A stretch of DNA of 64,000 nucleotides from Bosea vaviloviae (GTDB taxonomy: Bacteria; Pseudomonadota; Alphaproteobacteria; Rhizobiales; Beijerinckiaceae), in the NCBI RefSeq assembly GCF_001741865.1, contig NZ_CP017147.1:3525001-3589000 (forward strand), given 5' to 3'. The notes under the pieces were generated by a model that was given only the letters and a program-made list of their open reading frames with translations, did not search any database and had not been told where the DNA came from. Within the stretch, counting starts at the first letter, position 1; every line of letters starts with the position of its first letter. Shown here piece by piece: positions 1 through 9,100 of the stretch. Both the position numbers and the translations under genes were made by a program.

Positions 1-40
1 GTCTGGTTTAGTGACGTTCGACATCAATCACCTCCCACGC

Positions 41-182
41 CGTCCTCCTGGACAAGCGGCCTTCGGGTCCGGCCTTGGGCCGGCCCAAGGACAGGCTCTG
101 CCGCGCAGCTCCGGGATCCATCGGAGAGCTCCGGAGCCCTCCGATGGATCCCGGGACGACCTTCGGTCGCCCAGGATGACGG
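41..182. repeat. Palindromic intergenic repeat, family B (copy 1)
   Basis: The ends are inverted (cgtcctcctggacaagcgg at the left, ccaggatgacgg at the right) and inner segments pair, for example ccgggatccatcgg with ccgatggatcccgg. A close relative lies at 37196-37351 and a short version at 22691-22723. It sits just downstream of the minus-strand TctC-type gene that ends at 240, so it may cap that transcript. Its bases up to about 180 contain no supportable gene. Confidence 0.75.
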
Positions 183-239
183 AGCGCATTGTCGTTGGGC
201 GAAAGCGTCATTGGGCCAGTCTTCACTTGGGGCCAAGCC

Positions 240-1238
240 TCACTTGGCCATGAAGCCGGCATCGCTCATCAGCTTGGCGTGCTTGCCCTCGTCGAGCTTG
301 AGGAACTGCACGAAGGCGTCACCGTCGCGATAATCGGGAACGAGCGCGTTGCGCGCCAGATACTCCTTCCATTCCGCGTTCTGCGAGACCTTCTTGAACA
401 GCTCGACATAGAAGGCCTGCTGCTCCTTCGTCACCTTGCCGGGCATGAACATGCCGCGCAGCATCTGGTAGCTGACGTTGAGCCCCTGCGAGGCGCAGGT
501 CGGGATGTCGGCCCAGGACAGGCCGTCCGCGACCTTCTCGCTATAGGCCATCTTCTGTTCGGCGAAGACGCAGAGCGGCCTAGTCGCCCCGCCGCGCCAG
601 TTCGCCAGATCCTCGGCCGGGTTGTTGGTGTTGGCATCGACATGATTGCCCGAAAGCTGGGTCGAGGCCTGGCCGCCGCTGGTATAGGGAATATAGGCGA
701 ATTTGACGCCGCCGGTCTTCTCCATGCCGAAGACGAGCAAATTGTCCTCGCGCTTGGACGAGGTGCCGCCGATCTTGAGCGGCTCGGGCGCCGCCTTGGC
801 CGCCGCCATGAAATCGGCTGCGGTCTTGTAGGGGGATTTCGCATTGACCCAGAGCAGGAAGGAATCCTGCGCCATCATCGCGACCGGCGTGTAGTCCTGC
901 CAGTTCAGCGGCAGCTTGGTCGCCATCGGCGTCATGAAGATGCCGCTCGAGGTGGTGATCAGCTTGTGCGGGTCGCCGGCCGATTTCTGGATGTCGAGCA
1001 TGCCCTCGGCGCCGCCGGCGGCCGGCTTGTTGACGACGATGATCGGCTGGGTGGTGAGCTGGTTCTTCTGGATGATGCCCTGGATCGTGCGGGCCATCTG
1101 GTCGGAGGCGCCGCCGGCCGAGAAGGGCACGACGATCTCGATCGCCTTGGTCGGCTCCCAGGCGGCTGCGGGCGCGACGCCGGCAAGTAACGCCGACGCG
1201 GTAAGCAACGCGGATACGGCGAGCCAATGCTGCTTCAT
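240..1238 (-). CDS. Tripartite tricarboxylate transporter substrate-binding protein (TctC/Bug family)
   Basis: 332 aa. A typical Sec signal peptide (about residues 1-26, basic MKQH start, hydrophobic core, AxA cleavage near PAAA) is followed by a Bug/TctC fold beginning IEIVVPFSAGGASDQMAR, the usual carboxylate-binding entry of this family. It should work in the periplasm, handing a carboxylated or otherwise small organic substrate to a TctA/TctB membrane pair. No TctAB genes are in the window; they could lie beyond position 1 or elsewhere. I chose the ATG at 1238, preceded by GGGAGG nine bases upstream, over the in-frame TTG at 1247. A TGAATGCA motif upstream (1304-1311) matches the operator-like half-sites at 2270-2292, so the adjacent GntR regulator may control it. 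The substrate is unknown. Confidence 0.9.
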   Translation of the reverse strand: MKQHWLAVSALLTASALLAGVAPAAAWEPTKAIEIVVPFSAGGASDQMARTIQGIIQKNQLTTQPIIVVNKPAAGGAEGMLDIQKSAGDPHKLITTSSGIFMTPMATKLPLNWQDYTPVAMMAQDSFLLWVNAKSPYKTAADFMAAAKAAPEPLKIGGTSSKREDNLLVFGMEKTGGVKFAYIPYTSGGQASTQLSGNHVDANTNNPAEDLANWRGGATRPLCVFAEQKMAYSEKVADGLSWADIPTCASQGLNVSYQMLRGMFMPGKVTKEQQAFYVELFKKVSQNAEWKEYLARNALVPDYRDGDAFVQFLKLDEGKHAKLMSDAGFMAK

Positions 1239-1348
1239 GATCCTCAACCTCCCTTAAGTCGCGCTCTGACGGCGTCGTGAGGGGAGCCTAGAACCAAAAA
1301 AATCTGCATTCAATCTGAAAATTACAACGACGCAAAATGACCACCAAC

Positions 1349-1464
1349 CGTCATTGCGAGCGCGGCGAAGCAATCCAGCCTTCGCGCGCCACGTCCTCCT
1401 GGATTGCTTCGCGGAGCCTGTGCTCGGGCTTGCCCAAGGCAAGACCCGGGTGCTCGCAATGACG
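1349..1464. repeat. Palindromic intergenic repeat, family A, long form (copy 1)
   Basis: Outer inverted arms are CGTCATTGCGAGCG... and ...CTCGCAATGACG, with inner arms GAAGCAATCCAG and CTGGATTGCTTC. The long form carries an extra palindromic block (CTCGGGCTTGCC / GGCAAGACCCGGG), also seen at 29984-30099 and 40063-40182. It lies between the GntR gene end and the TctC gene start. Confidence 0.85.
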
Positions 1465-1472
1465 AAGGGTTG

Positions 1473-2198
1473 CTAAGCGATCTCCGCCTGCGCCGCCTTG
1501 CGCTTGTTGCGCAGGTGCTGGAACAGGATGTCGCTGAGTTCGCTGCCGGCGCGCCGGCGCAGCGCGTCCAGGATCGCCTCATGCTCGCGCATCGCCTCGC
1601 CCCAGCGATCGCGCTCTTTGGCGAGATTCGCCGAATAGCGCACGCGGCGGATACGCCCGGCGAAGCTGGCATAGGTCGTGCTCAGCGTCGCATTGCCGGC
1701 CGCCTCGACGATCATGCGATGGATCGCCTGGTTGCACTGGAAGTAGCCATGCATCTCGCGTCGCAGGTAGAAGCGGTACATTTCATGGTGTGTTTGCTCG
1801 ATTTCTGCCACTTCTGCGTCCGAAATGCGCTCGCAGGCCAGGCGTCCGGCCAATGCCTCCAGCCCGCCCATCACGTCGAAGAGCTCGCGCAGATCCTCAG
1901 CGCTCAACTCGCGCACGCGCGCGCCGCGGTTGGGCAGCAGGTCGATCAGCCCTTCGGCGGCGAGCACTTTCAACGCTTCGCGCAAGGGCGTGCGCGAGAT
2001 GCCGAAGCGGTCGCAGAGCAGGCGTTCGGGAATGCGCGCACCATCGGCGAGATTGCCTTCGACGATATAGTCGCGCAGCGCCGTCACTAGCCCGTCATGC
2101 AGCGAGACCGCCGCCCGGGGCGCCTCGGCGGCGGGCGTGTCGCGCAGCTCGGTCGCCGAAATCTCCATGATTCCCAGGTCCGGAATTGTACTCGTCAT
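1473..2198 (-). CDS. GntR-family transcriptional regulator, FCD (FadR) subgroup
   Basis: About 241 aa from the ATG at 2198. An N-terminal winged helix (LVTALRDYIVEGNLADGARI ... RFGISRTPLREALKVLAAEG) is followed by the recognition wing GLIDLLPNRGARV and an alpha-helical FCD ligand domain. FCD regulators usually bind a carboxylate through a metal site; histidines in EQTHHEMY and NQAIHRMIVEAAGN are candidate ligands. It is divergent from the aminotransferase at 2360 and followed by the TctC-type gene, so it probably controls both. The start is uncertain: an in-frame ATG at 2168 with weak GGGA spacing and a TTG at 2261 are alternatives; none has a strong ribosome site. Confidence 0.85.
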   Translation of the reverse strand: MTSTIPDLGIMEISATELRDTPAAEAPRAAVSLHDGLVTALRDYIVEGNLADGARIPERLLCDRFGISRTPLREALKVLAAEGLIDLLPNRGARVRELSAEDLRELFDVMGGLEALAGRLACERISDAEVAEIEQTHHEMYRFYLRREMHGYFQCNQAIHRMIVEAAGNATLSTTYASFAGRIRRVRYSANLAKERDRWGEAMREHEAILDALRRRAGSELSDILFQHLRNKRKAAQAEIA

Positions 2199-2265
2199 AG
2201 CTATTGGGTACGCGAAGCTTGCTCGGCTGTCGAGATGATCGGCGCCTAGTTTGAGTTCCAATAGA

Positions 2266-2299
2266 CGATTGCATTCTCAAAAAATGAATGCAAAAAATC
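2266..2299. promoter_or_regulatory. Candidate GntR operator (inverted repeat)
   Basis: TGCATTC (2270-2276) and GAATGCA (2286-2292) form an inverted repeat with a 9-base A-rich spacer, flanked by GATT and AATC. It lies between the divergent GntR and aminotransferase genes. The same TGAATGCA half-site recurs upstream of the TctC-type gene on the minus strand (1304-1311). Assignment to the local GntR protein is inference. Confidence 0.5.
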
Positions 2300-2359
2300 G
2301 GCTATGAAGAACGCGCAGTCGAAACGCGCGCCAAGAACGCGCACCGAGGAGGACACGCC

Positions 2360-3562
2360 ATGGCAACGCAGCAGGGTCGACATTTCCTGCATATTCCGGG
2401 GCCGAGCCCGATCCCAGATCGTGTCCTGCGCGCCATGGACATGCCGATCATCGACCATCGCAGCGCCGAATTCGCCAGGCTCGGCAAGACGGTGCTGGAG
2501 GGCTGCAAGGCCGTCTTCAAGACTGCGCAGCCGGTGGTGATCTATCCATCCTCGGGCACCGGCGCCTGGGAGGCCGCGATCGTCAATACGCTTTCATCAG
2601 GCGATACCGTGCTGATGGCGGAGACCGGCCATTTCGCCACGCTCTGGCGCCAGATCGCGGCGCGTTTCGGCATCAATGTCGATTTCATCCCGGGCGATTG
2701 GCGGCGCGGGGCCGATCCGGCTGCGATCGAGGCGAGGCTCGTCGCGGACAAGGCCCGCGCCATCAAGGCCGTGATGGTCGTCCATAACGAGACCTCGACC
2801 GGCTCGACGAGCCGGATTGCCGAGATCCGCAAGGCAATTGATGCTGCCGGTCACCCGGCCCTGTTCATGGTCGACACCATCTCTTCGCTCGCCTCGGTCG
2901 ATTATCGCCATGACGAATGGCAGGTCGACGTCACCGTCTCCGGCTCGCAGAAGGGGTTGATGCTGCCGCCGGGGCTGAGCTTCAACGCGATCTCCGAGAA
3001 GGCGATGGCCGCCTCGAAAACCAACAAGTTGCCGCGCTCCTATTGGGACTGGCAGGAGATGGTGAAGATCAACGCCAACGGCTTCTTCCCCTACACCCCG
3101 GCGACGAACCTGCTCTATGGGCTACGCGAGGCGCTCGCGATGCTGCAGGAGGAGGGGCTGGACACTGTCTTCTCCCGGCATCAGCGTCTTGCCGCCGCGA
3201 CGCGCGCCGCCGTCAAGGCCTGGGGGCTGGAGGTGCTCTGCGAGAACCCGGCCGAGCAGTCGCCGGTGCTGACTGCCGTGATGATGCCGCCGAGCCACAG
3301 CGCCGACCGCTACCGCAAGATCACGCTGGAGAAATACAACATCTCGCTCGGCTCCGGGCTCGGCAAGGTTGCGGACAAGGTCTTCCGCATCGGCCATCTC
3401 GGCGAATGCAACGAACTCATGCTGCTGGGCGCGCTGTCGGGCGTCGAGATGGGGCTGGCGGCGGCCGGCGTGCCGCATCGCAGCGGCGGCGTCATGGCGG
3501 CAATGGCCGCGCTCGAGGCGCGCGACGACGGCAATCAGGCGTCGGTCGCGGCAGTGGCCTGA
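2360..3562 (+). CDS. Class V aminotransferase, serine--glyoxylate / alanine--glyoxylate type
   Basis: 400 aa, the full length of the SgaA/AGT group. The N-terminal FLHIPGPSPIPDRV is the usual entry of this family, VDTISS (D172) contacts the cofactor pyridine nitrogen, and K198 in SGSQKGLMLPPG is the expected PLP Schiff-base lysine. The expected reaction is transamination between glyoxylate and serine or alanine, as in the serine cycle or glyoxylate detoxification. The ATG at 2360 has an excellent GAGGAGG eight bases upstream; the open frame begins earlier, at 2288. It is divergent from the GntR gene with an operator-like palindrome between them. Amino-donor preference cannot be decided from sequence. 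Confidence 0.9.
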   Translation: MATQQGRHFLHIPGPSPIPDRVLRAMDMPIIDHRSAEFARLGKTVLEGCKAVFKTAQPVVIYPSSGTGAWEAAIVNTLSSGDTVLMAETGHFATLWRQIAARFGINVDFIPGDWRRGADPAAIEARLVADKARAIKAVMVVHNETSTGSTSRIAEIRKAIDAAGHPALFMVDTISSLASVDYRHDEWQVDVTVSGSQKGLMLPPGLSFNAISEKAMAASKTNKLPRSYWDWQEMVKINANGFFPYTPATNLLYGLREALAMLQEEGLDTVFSRHQRLAAATRAAVKAWGLEVLCENPAEQSPVLTAVMMPPSHSADRYRKITLEKYNISLGSGLGKVADKVFRIGHLGECNELMLLGALSGVEMGLAAAGVPHRSGGVMAAMAALEARDDGNQASVAAVA

Positions 3563-3655
3563 AGGCTGGTCGAGGCCCGCGACGCGTCGCCGTCGCGGGG
3601 CGGCCGCTGTAGTGCTAAGCTTCGCGCGTCACCTCCGGCGTGGGGCTTGAAAACG

Positions 3656-4324
3656 ATGCAGGACAGCCACCACGTGCTCTTCACGAGCCCGGCCGAATTC
3701 ATCGACAGCGATCACCGCAATGTGATCGCGCAGGCGCAGGGTCTCACAGTGGGGGTCGCCGAGCCGGCGGCCCAGGCGCGCCTGCTCTATGCTGCGGTGC
3801 GGGATGAGATCCGCTACGATCCCTATCGCGACTATCTCGACCCCGACAGCTATCGCGCCAGCGCCGTGCTTGCGGCCGGCACGGGCTATTGTGTCGGCAA
3901 GGCGGCGCTCTTTGCCGCGCTGTGCCGCGCGCTCGGCATCCCGGCGCGAATCGGCCTCGCCGACGTCATGAACCATCTCGCCACGCCGCGCCTGCTGGAG
4001 GCTGTCGGCACCAATATCTTCGCCTATCACGGCTATGCCGAGGTTTTTCTCGGTGGCCGCTGGCTGAAAGCCTCGCCGACCTTCAATGCGAGCCTGTGCA
4101 CGAAGCTCGGCGTTGCGCCGCTGCCTTTCGACGGCCGGCATGACGCGCTGCTCCAGAGTTTTGACGGGCAGGGCCGCGAATTCATGGCCTATATCGCCGA
4201 TCACGGCGCCTTCTTTGACGTGCCGGTGAAATTCCTGATCATCGAAATGACGCGGCTCTATCCGAAACTCTGCATTCCCGGCGGCCTGCGCGGCGCCTCG
4301 ATGGAGCAGGAAGCGAAGGCCTGA
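3656..4324 (+). CDS. Transglutaminase-like cysteine-peptidase-fold protein
   Basis: 222 aa with no signal peptide, so cytoplasmic. C79 in AGTGYCVGKAALFAALCR and H125 in AYHGYAEVFLGGRW are the nucleophile and histidine of the transglutaminase-like core. The third position, usually Asp in a W..DPT context, reads S140-P-T-F-N, so the triad may be altered. Bacterial members are mostly uncharacterised amidases or peptidases. It follows the aminotransferase by about 93 bases on the same strand and could be co-transcribed. ATG at 3656 was chosen over TTG at 3647; a GGGG block sits 11 bases upstream. Substrate unknown. Confidence 0.75.
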   Translation: MQDSHHVLFTSPAEFIDSDHRNVIAQAQGLTVGVAEPAAQARLLYAAVRDEIRYDPYRDYLDPDSYRASAVLAAGTGYCVGKAALFAALCRALGIPARIGLADVMNHLATPRLLEAVGTNIFAYHGYAEVFLGGRWLKASPTFNASLCTKLGVAPLPFDGRHDALLQSFDGQGREFMAYIADHGAFFDVPVKFLIIEMTRLYPKLCIPGGLRGASMEQEAKA

Positions 4325-4430
4325 GCGCGCAGAAGCGCGGTCAAAAAATGCCGCCCAGTGGCCAACGCCAGATTGCGCTCGGGAAATTGTGCAACTGCGA
4401 AGGCGATCCAGAAATCGCCGCAATCGCCGC

Positions 4431-4458
4431 TCATATCGTAAGCAGGCTTATGATATGA
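4431..4458. promoter_or_regulatory. Palindromic operator candidate upstream of the marR-like gene
   Basis: TCATATCGTAAGC (4431-4443) and GCTTATGATATGA (4446-4458) form 13-base arms with one mismatch and a 2-base centre. It ends 10 bases before the MarR start codon. Size, symmetry and position are those of an autoregulatory MarR operator; binding itself is inference. Confidence 0.65.
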
Positions 4459-4468
4459 GGCACGGCAG

Positions 4469-4951
4469 ATGAAGCGCCCCCTGAAGCGTGAATTGACGTT
4501 CCAATTGGTCGAGACCGCGCGGCTCCTGCGGGCCTATGTCGACCAGCGCGCCCATCAGCATGGCACGACCCGCGCGCAATGGGGCGTGCTCGGGCGCCTG
4601 CGCCGCCAGGAAGGCCTCAACCAGGCCGCTCTGGCCGAGCAGCTTGACGTCCAGCCGATCTCGGTGGGGCGGCTGCTCGACCGGCTGGAGCAGCAGAAAC
4701 TGGTCGAACGCCGGCCAGACCCGAACGATCGACGCGCCTACCTCCTGCATCTGACGCCCGATGGACGCGCGCTGGTCGATGATCTCGACACGGTGCGCGG
4801 CGAGATCGCCGGCGAAGTGCTGGATGGCGTCGAGGAGGCAGCGATCATCACGACGCTGGAGACGCTTGCCGCGGTGAGCGAACGCATCCGCCTGCACAAA
4901 CAAGAACGCCTGACACAGCTTGCGGCGAATCTCGCCGACAGCGCCGCTTGA
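4469..4951 (+). CDS. MarR-family transcriptional regulator
   Basis: 160 aa, normal MarR length. A helical N-terminus is followed by a winged helix-turn-helix (residues about 50-100): LNQAALAEQLDVQPISVGRLLDRLE, then the wing KLVERRPDPNDRRAYLLHLTPDG, where the D-x-R-R pattern is the family hallmark. C-terminal helices would complete the dimer. It is directly upstream of an RND adaptor and permease pair on the same strand (20 bases to the adaptor start), the usual arrangement for a repressor of drug or phenolic-compound efflux. The 28-base palindrome immediately upstream suggests autorepression of the whole operon. Confidence 0.92.
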   Translation: MKRPLKRELTFQLVETARLLRAYVDQRAHQHGTTRAQWGVLGRLRRQEGLNQAALAEQLDVQPISVGRLLDRLEQQKLVERRPDPNDRRAYLLHLTPDGRALVDDLDTVRGEIAGEVLDGVEEAAIITTLETLAAVSERIRLHKQERLTQLAANLADSAA

Positions 4952-4971
4952 TCCCCCGGAGCCACTCACCG

Positions 4972-6189
4972 ATGCAGCGCAAGACCCTTTTCTCGATTGC
5001 TCTCCTGGCCACGGTCGCGGTTTCGACCGGCGCCTGGTTCACGACGTCTCGTGGCGCCGTCGATCCCGGTGACGGTGCGCGTTCGGCCCGTGCCGGGCGC
5101 AACGGCGAGGGCGCTCCTGTCGCCGTGGTGACGGCGCTGGCCGAGCGGGCCAATATGCCGGTGCGCAAGCGCGCCATCGGTTTCATCGAGACGCCGGCCA
5201 GCGTCGTGGTGAAGTCGCGGCTCGACAGCCAGCTCATGGAGCAGCACGTCGTCGACGGCCAGTTCGTCAAGGCTGGCGACCTGCTCTTCACCCTCGACGA
5301 CCGCGACCTCAAGGCGCAGATCGAGAAGGACGAGGCGGCGATCGCCCGCGATCAGGCGGTCCATAAGCGCACCGAGGCCGACCTCGCGCGCTATCAGCAA
5401 CTGCTCGTCAAGAATGCCGGCACGCAGCAATCGGTCGACCAGGCGACGGCCGATGAGCGCTCGGCTGCCGCGACCATCCTCTCCGACAAGGCGACGCTCG
5501 ACGCCGACAAGCTCAAGCTCGGCTACACCCGCATCCTGGCGCCAATCGACGGCCGGGCCGGCGCGGTCCAGGTCACGCCGGGCAATCTCGTCGGAGCCAA
5601 CAGCACCGGTCTGGGCCTCGTCACCTTGACCCAGATGAAGCCGCTGCGGGTCACCTTCACCTTGCCCGAGCGCGACCTGTCGGTGCTGCAGCGGGCGCTC
5701 GGCTCCGGCCGCGCCGTTCCCGTGACGGCGAGCGTGCCCGATTCCGGCAAGCCGTCCGCTCAGGGAACCCTGAACTTCGTCGATTCCACTGTCGACATGA
5801 CCTCGGGCACGATCACGGCCAAGGGCTCCTTCAGCAATGACGACCTCGCGCTCTGGCCCGGCCAGTATGTCGATGTCGAGATCGCCGCCGACACCCTGAT
5901 GGGCACGACGGTCGTTCCCACCGTCGCCGTCCAGACCGGCCAGAAGGGCGCCTATGTCTATGTCGCCAAGGCCGACCAGACGGCCGAGCTGCGCCAGATC
6001 AAGGTGGCGCTGAGCGATGGCGACCGTACGGCGCTGAGCGAGGGGCTCGAGCCCGGCGAGCGCGTCGTCACCGACGGCCAGATGCGGCTCAAGACGGGCG
6101 TGCGCATTCGTGAGCGCGCCGCCAAGGACAGCGCGCCGGCCGATCCGGCCGCGCAGGGCACGCCCATCGCGCAGGGAGCCAAGTCGTGA
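4972..6189 (+). CDS. RND efflux periplasmic adaptor (membrane fusion protein)
   Basis: 405 aa. A hydrophobic signal-anchor (residues about 5-21, FSIALLATVAVSTGAWF) precedes a biotinyl-lipoyl-like half-motif (VDGQFVKAGDLLFTLDDRD), an alpha-helical hairpin rich in Ala, Asp and Gln (about 115-180), the second lipoyl half (ILAPIDGRAGAVQVTPGNLV) and beta-barrel and membrane-proximal domains. It would link the inner-membrane pump to an outer-membrane channel. The ATG at 4972 with GGAG upstream is preferred to the earlier TTG at 4948. Its stop overlaps the permease GTG start by four bases. No outer-membrane factor gene follows, so the pump probably borrows a TolC-like channel. Confidence 0.93.
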   Translation: MQRKTLFSIALLATVAVSTGAWFTTSRGAVDPGDGARSARAGRNGEGAPVAVVTALAERANMPVRKRAIGFIETPASVVVKSRLDSQLMEQHVVDGQFVKAGDLLFTLDDRDLKAQIEKDEAAIARDQAVHKRTEADLARYQQLLVKNAGTQQSVDQATADERSAAATILSDKATLDADKLKLGYTRILAPIDGRAGAVQVTPGNLVGANSTGLGLVTLTQMKPLRVTFTLPERDLSVLQRALGSGRAVPVTASVPDSGKPSAQGTLNFVDSTVDMTSGTITAKGSFSNDDLALWPGQYVDVEIAADTLMGTTVVPTVAVQTGQKGAYVYVAKADQTAELRQIKVALSDGDRTALSEGLEPGERVVTDGQMRLKTGVRIRERAAKDSAPADPAAQGTPIAQGAKS

Positions 6190-9100
6190 ACATCTCCGGC
6201 TTCTGCATCCGCCACCCGGTGGCGACGATCCTGATGTCGGCTTCGCTCGTGCTGGCGGGGCTGTTTGCCTATCGCTTCCTGCCGGTGGCGGCCCTGCCGC
6301 GGGCGGAATTCCCGGTGGTGAACGTCTCCGCGCAATTGCCCGGCGCCTCGCCCGACACCATGGCGACCTCGGTTGCGACGCCGCTCGTCAAGCAGTTCGC
6401 CACTATCGCCGGCATCGATTCGATCGCGACGACGAACGCCCAGGGGTCGACCTCGATCGCGATCCAGTTCGTGCTGAACCGCAATATCGATGCGGCCGCC
6501 GCCGACGTGCAGGCCGCCATCACCCGCGCCCAGAAGCAGCTTCCGCTCGAGATGACGACGCCGCCGAGCTATCGCAAGGTGAACCCGGCCGATGCGCCGA
6601 TCATCCTGATGGCGCTGAAGAGCGATGTCGTGCCGCTCTCGCAGCTCGATGCCTTCGCCCAGCAGGTCATCTCGCCGGCGCTCTCGACGGTCGATGGCGT
6701 CGCGCAGGTTCTGATCTTCGGCAGCCAGAAATACGCAGTCCGCATCCAGATCGACCCGATCGCGCTGGCCGCGCGCGGCATCGGCGTCGACGACCTGCAG
6801 GCGGCGATCACCGCGACCAACGCCAACACGCCCGTCGGAACGCTGCAGAACACCAGCCAGCAGCTCACCATCCAGGCCCGCACCCAGCTGGCCGACGCCG
6901 CGCAGTTCGCCAACGTCATCATCGCGACCCGCAACGGCAAGCCGGTGCGCCTGGGCGATGTCGCCAAGGTCATCGACTCCGTCGAGAATTCGCTGACATC
7001 GAGCGCCTATGACGGCATGCCCGCTGTGGTTCTCGCCGTGCAGCGCCAGCCCGATGCCAACACCGTCGAGGTCGTCGACAAGGTCAAGGCGATGCTACCG
7101 GCCTTCTCGGAGCAACTGCCGGCTGCGGCTTCGCTATCCCTGCTGAACGACCGCTCGGTCTCGATCCGCATGGCCGTGGACGACGTCCAGTTCACCTTGC
7201 TGCTGACGATTGGCCTCGTGGTGATGGTGATCTTCGCCTTCCTGCGCCGCCTCGCCGCGACCTTCATCCCTGCCGTGGCGGTGCCGATCTCGATCATCGC
7301 GACGCTTGCGGCGATGTATGCCTTCGGTTTCTCGATCGACAACATCTCGCTGCTCGGCCTGACGCTCTCGGTCGGCCTCGTCGTCGACGACGCCATCGTG
7401 ATGCTGGAGAACATCGTCCGCCATATGGAGGAGGACGGGATCCCGGCCTATGAGGCGGCGCTCAAGGGCGCGGGCGAGATCGGCTTCACCATCATCTCGA
7501 TCTCGCTCTCGCTGGTCGCGGTCTTCATCCCGGTTCTGCTGATGGGCGGCGTCATCGGCCGCATCTTCAACGAATTCGCGGTGGTCGTGACGGTCTCGAT
7601 CCTGGCCTCGGCCTTCGTCTCGCTGACGCTGACGCCGATGCTGTGCTCGCGGTTGCTGAGCGGCTATTCGGAGCACCACAAGGAAAACGCCTTCGGACGC
7701 GTGCTCGAGGCGGGGTTCGACGGCATCCTGCGTGGCTATGACCGGGCGCTGACGGTGTGCCTGCGTTTCCAGCCGGTGATGCTGCTGGCCTTCTTCGGAA
7801 CGCTTGCTCTCAGTGTCTGGCTGCTCCAGAGCGCGCCCAAGGGCTTCTTCCCCCAGGAGGATATCGGCCAGCTCCAGGTCGCGACCGAGGCGCGCCAGGA
7901 CGTCTCCTTCCCGGCCATGCAGGCGCTCCAGGCGCAGGTGGCGGATGTGTTCAGCCGCTCGCCTTTCGTCGCCCATGTCGCCTCCACGGTCGGCGGCAGC
8001 AGCGGCAATGCCGGGGCCCTCAATGCCGGCCGCCTCTTTGTCGAGCTGAAGCCTCAGAACGAGCGGCCGCCGCTACCGGCGGTGCTTGCCGGCCTGCGTC
8101 GCGATCTCGCGCCGATCGCCGGTATCACCGCCTATATGACGCCGGTCCAGAACCTCAACATCGGAGCGCGCGCCTCCAAGAGCCAGTATCAGCTCGTCGT
8201 GCAGGGGCTTGACCAGGGCCTGATGAACGAATGGTCGCTGAAGCTCGCCGACGCGATGGCGCGTGATCCCGCGACCTTCATCGACGTCACCACCGATCTG
8301 CAGAACAGCGCGGCGGAAGCGACGCTGGTGATCGACCGCGACAAGGCCAACCAGCTCAAGATCGGCTCCGACATCCTGCGCTCGACGCTCTATTCCGGCT
8401 TCGGCGTGCGTCAGGTCTCGACCATCTACACCACCGGCGACAGCTATCAGGTCATCGTCGAGTTCGATCCCAAGGGCGGCTGGTCGGCCGACAAGCTCGA
8501 CCAGATCCGCATCCGCGCCAGCAATGGCAATCTGGTGCCGCTCAGCGCCTTCGCGCGTGTCGAGCGCACGACGGGCCTGCTCACCGTCAACCAGCTCGGC
8601 CAGCTCCCGGCCGTGACGATCTCCTACAACCTGCCGGCGGGCGTCGCGCTCGGCGACAGCGTCACCAAGATCGAGGCGCTGAAGGCCGAGATCAACCTGC
8701 CGAAATCGCTCTCGACGACGCTGGCCGGCACGGCCAAGACCTTCCAGGATTCGCTCGCCAATCAGGGCCTGCTGATCGCGGGTGCCATCCTGACGATCTA
8801 TATCGTGCTCGGCATCCTCTATGAGAGCTTCATCCATCCGCTGACGATCCTGACCGGGCTGCCCTCGGCCGCGATCGGCGCGCTGGGTGCGCTCAGGCTC
8901 TTCGGGCTCGATCTCTCGGTCATCGCCATCATCGGCCTCCTGATGCTGATCGGCATCGTCAAGAAGAACGCGATCATGATGATCGACGTGGCGCTCGTGC
9001 TGAAACGCGAGGGCAAGACGCCGCAGGACGCGATCCACCAGGCCTGCGTGATGCGGTTCCGGCCGATCCTGATGACGACGCTCGCGGCCTTGATGGGCAC

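Noticed and set aside
231..249. GGCCAAG / CTTGGCC hairpin over the TctC-type stop codon as a terminator
   Set aside because: Only 7-bp arms and no T-run after it on the minus strand; not called.
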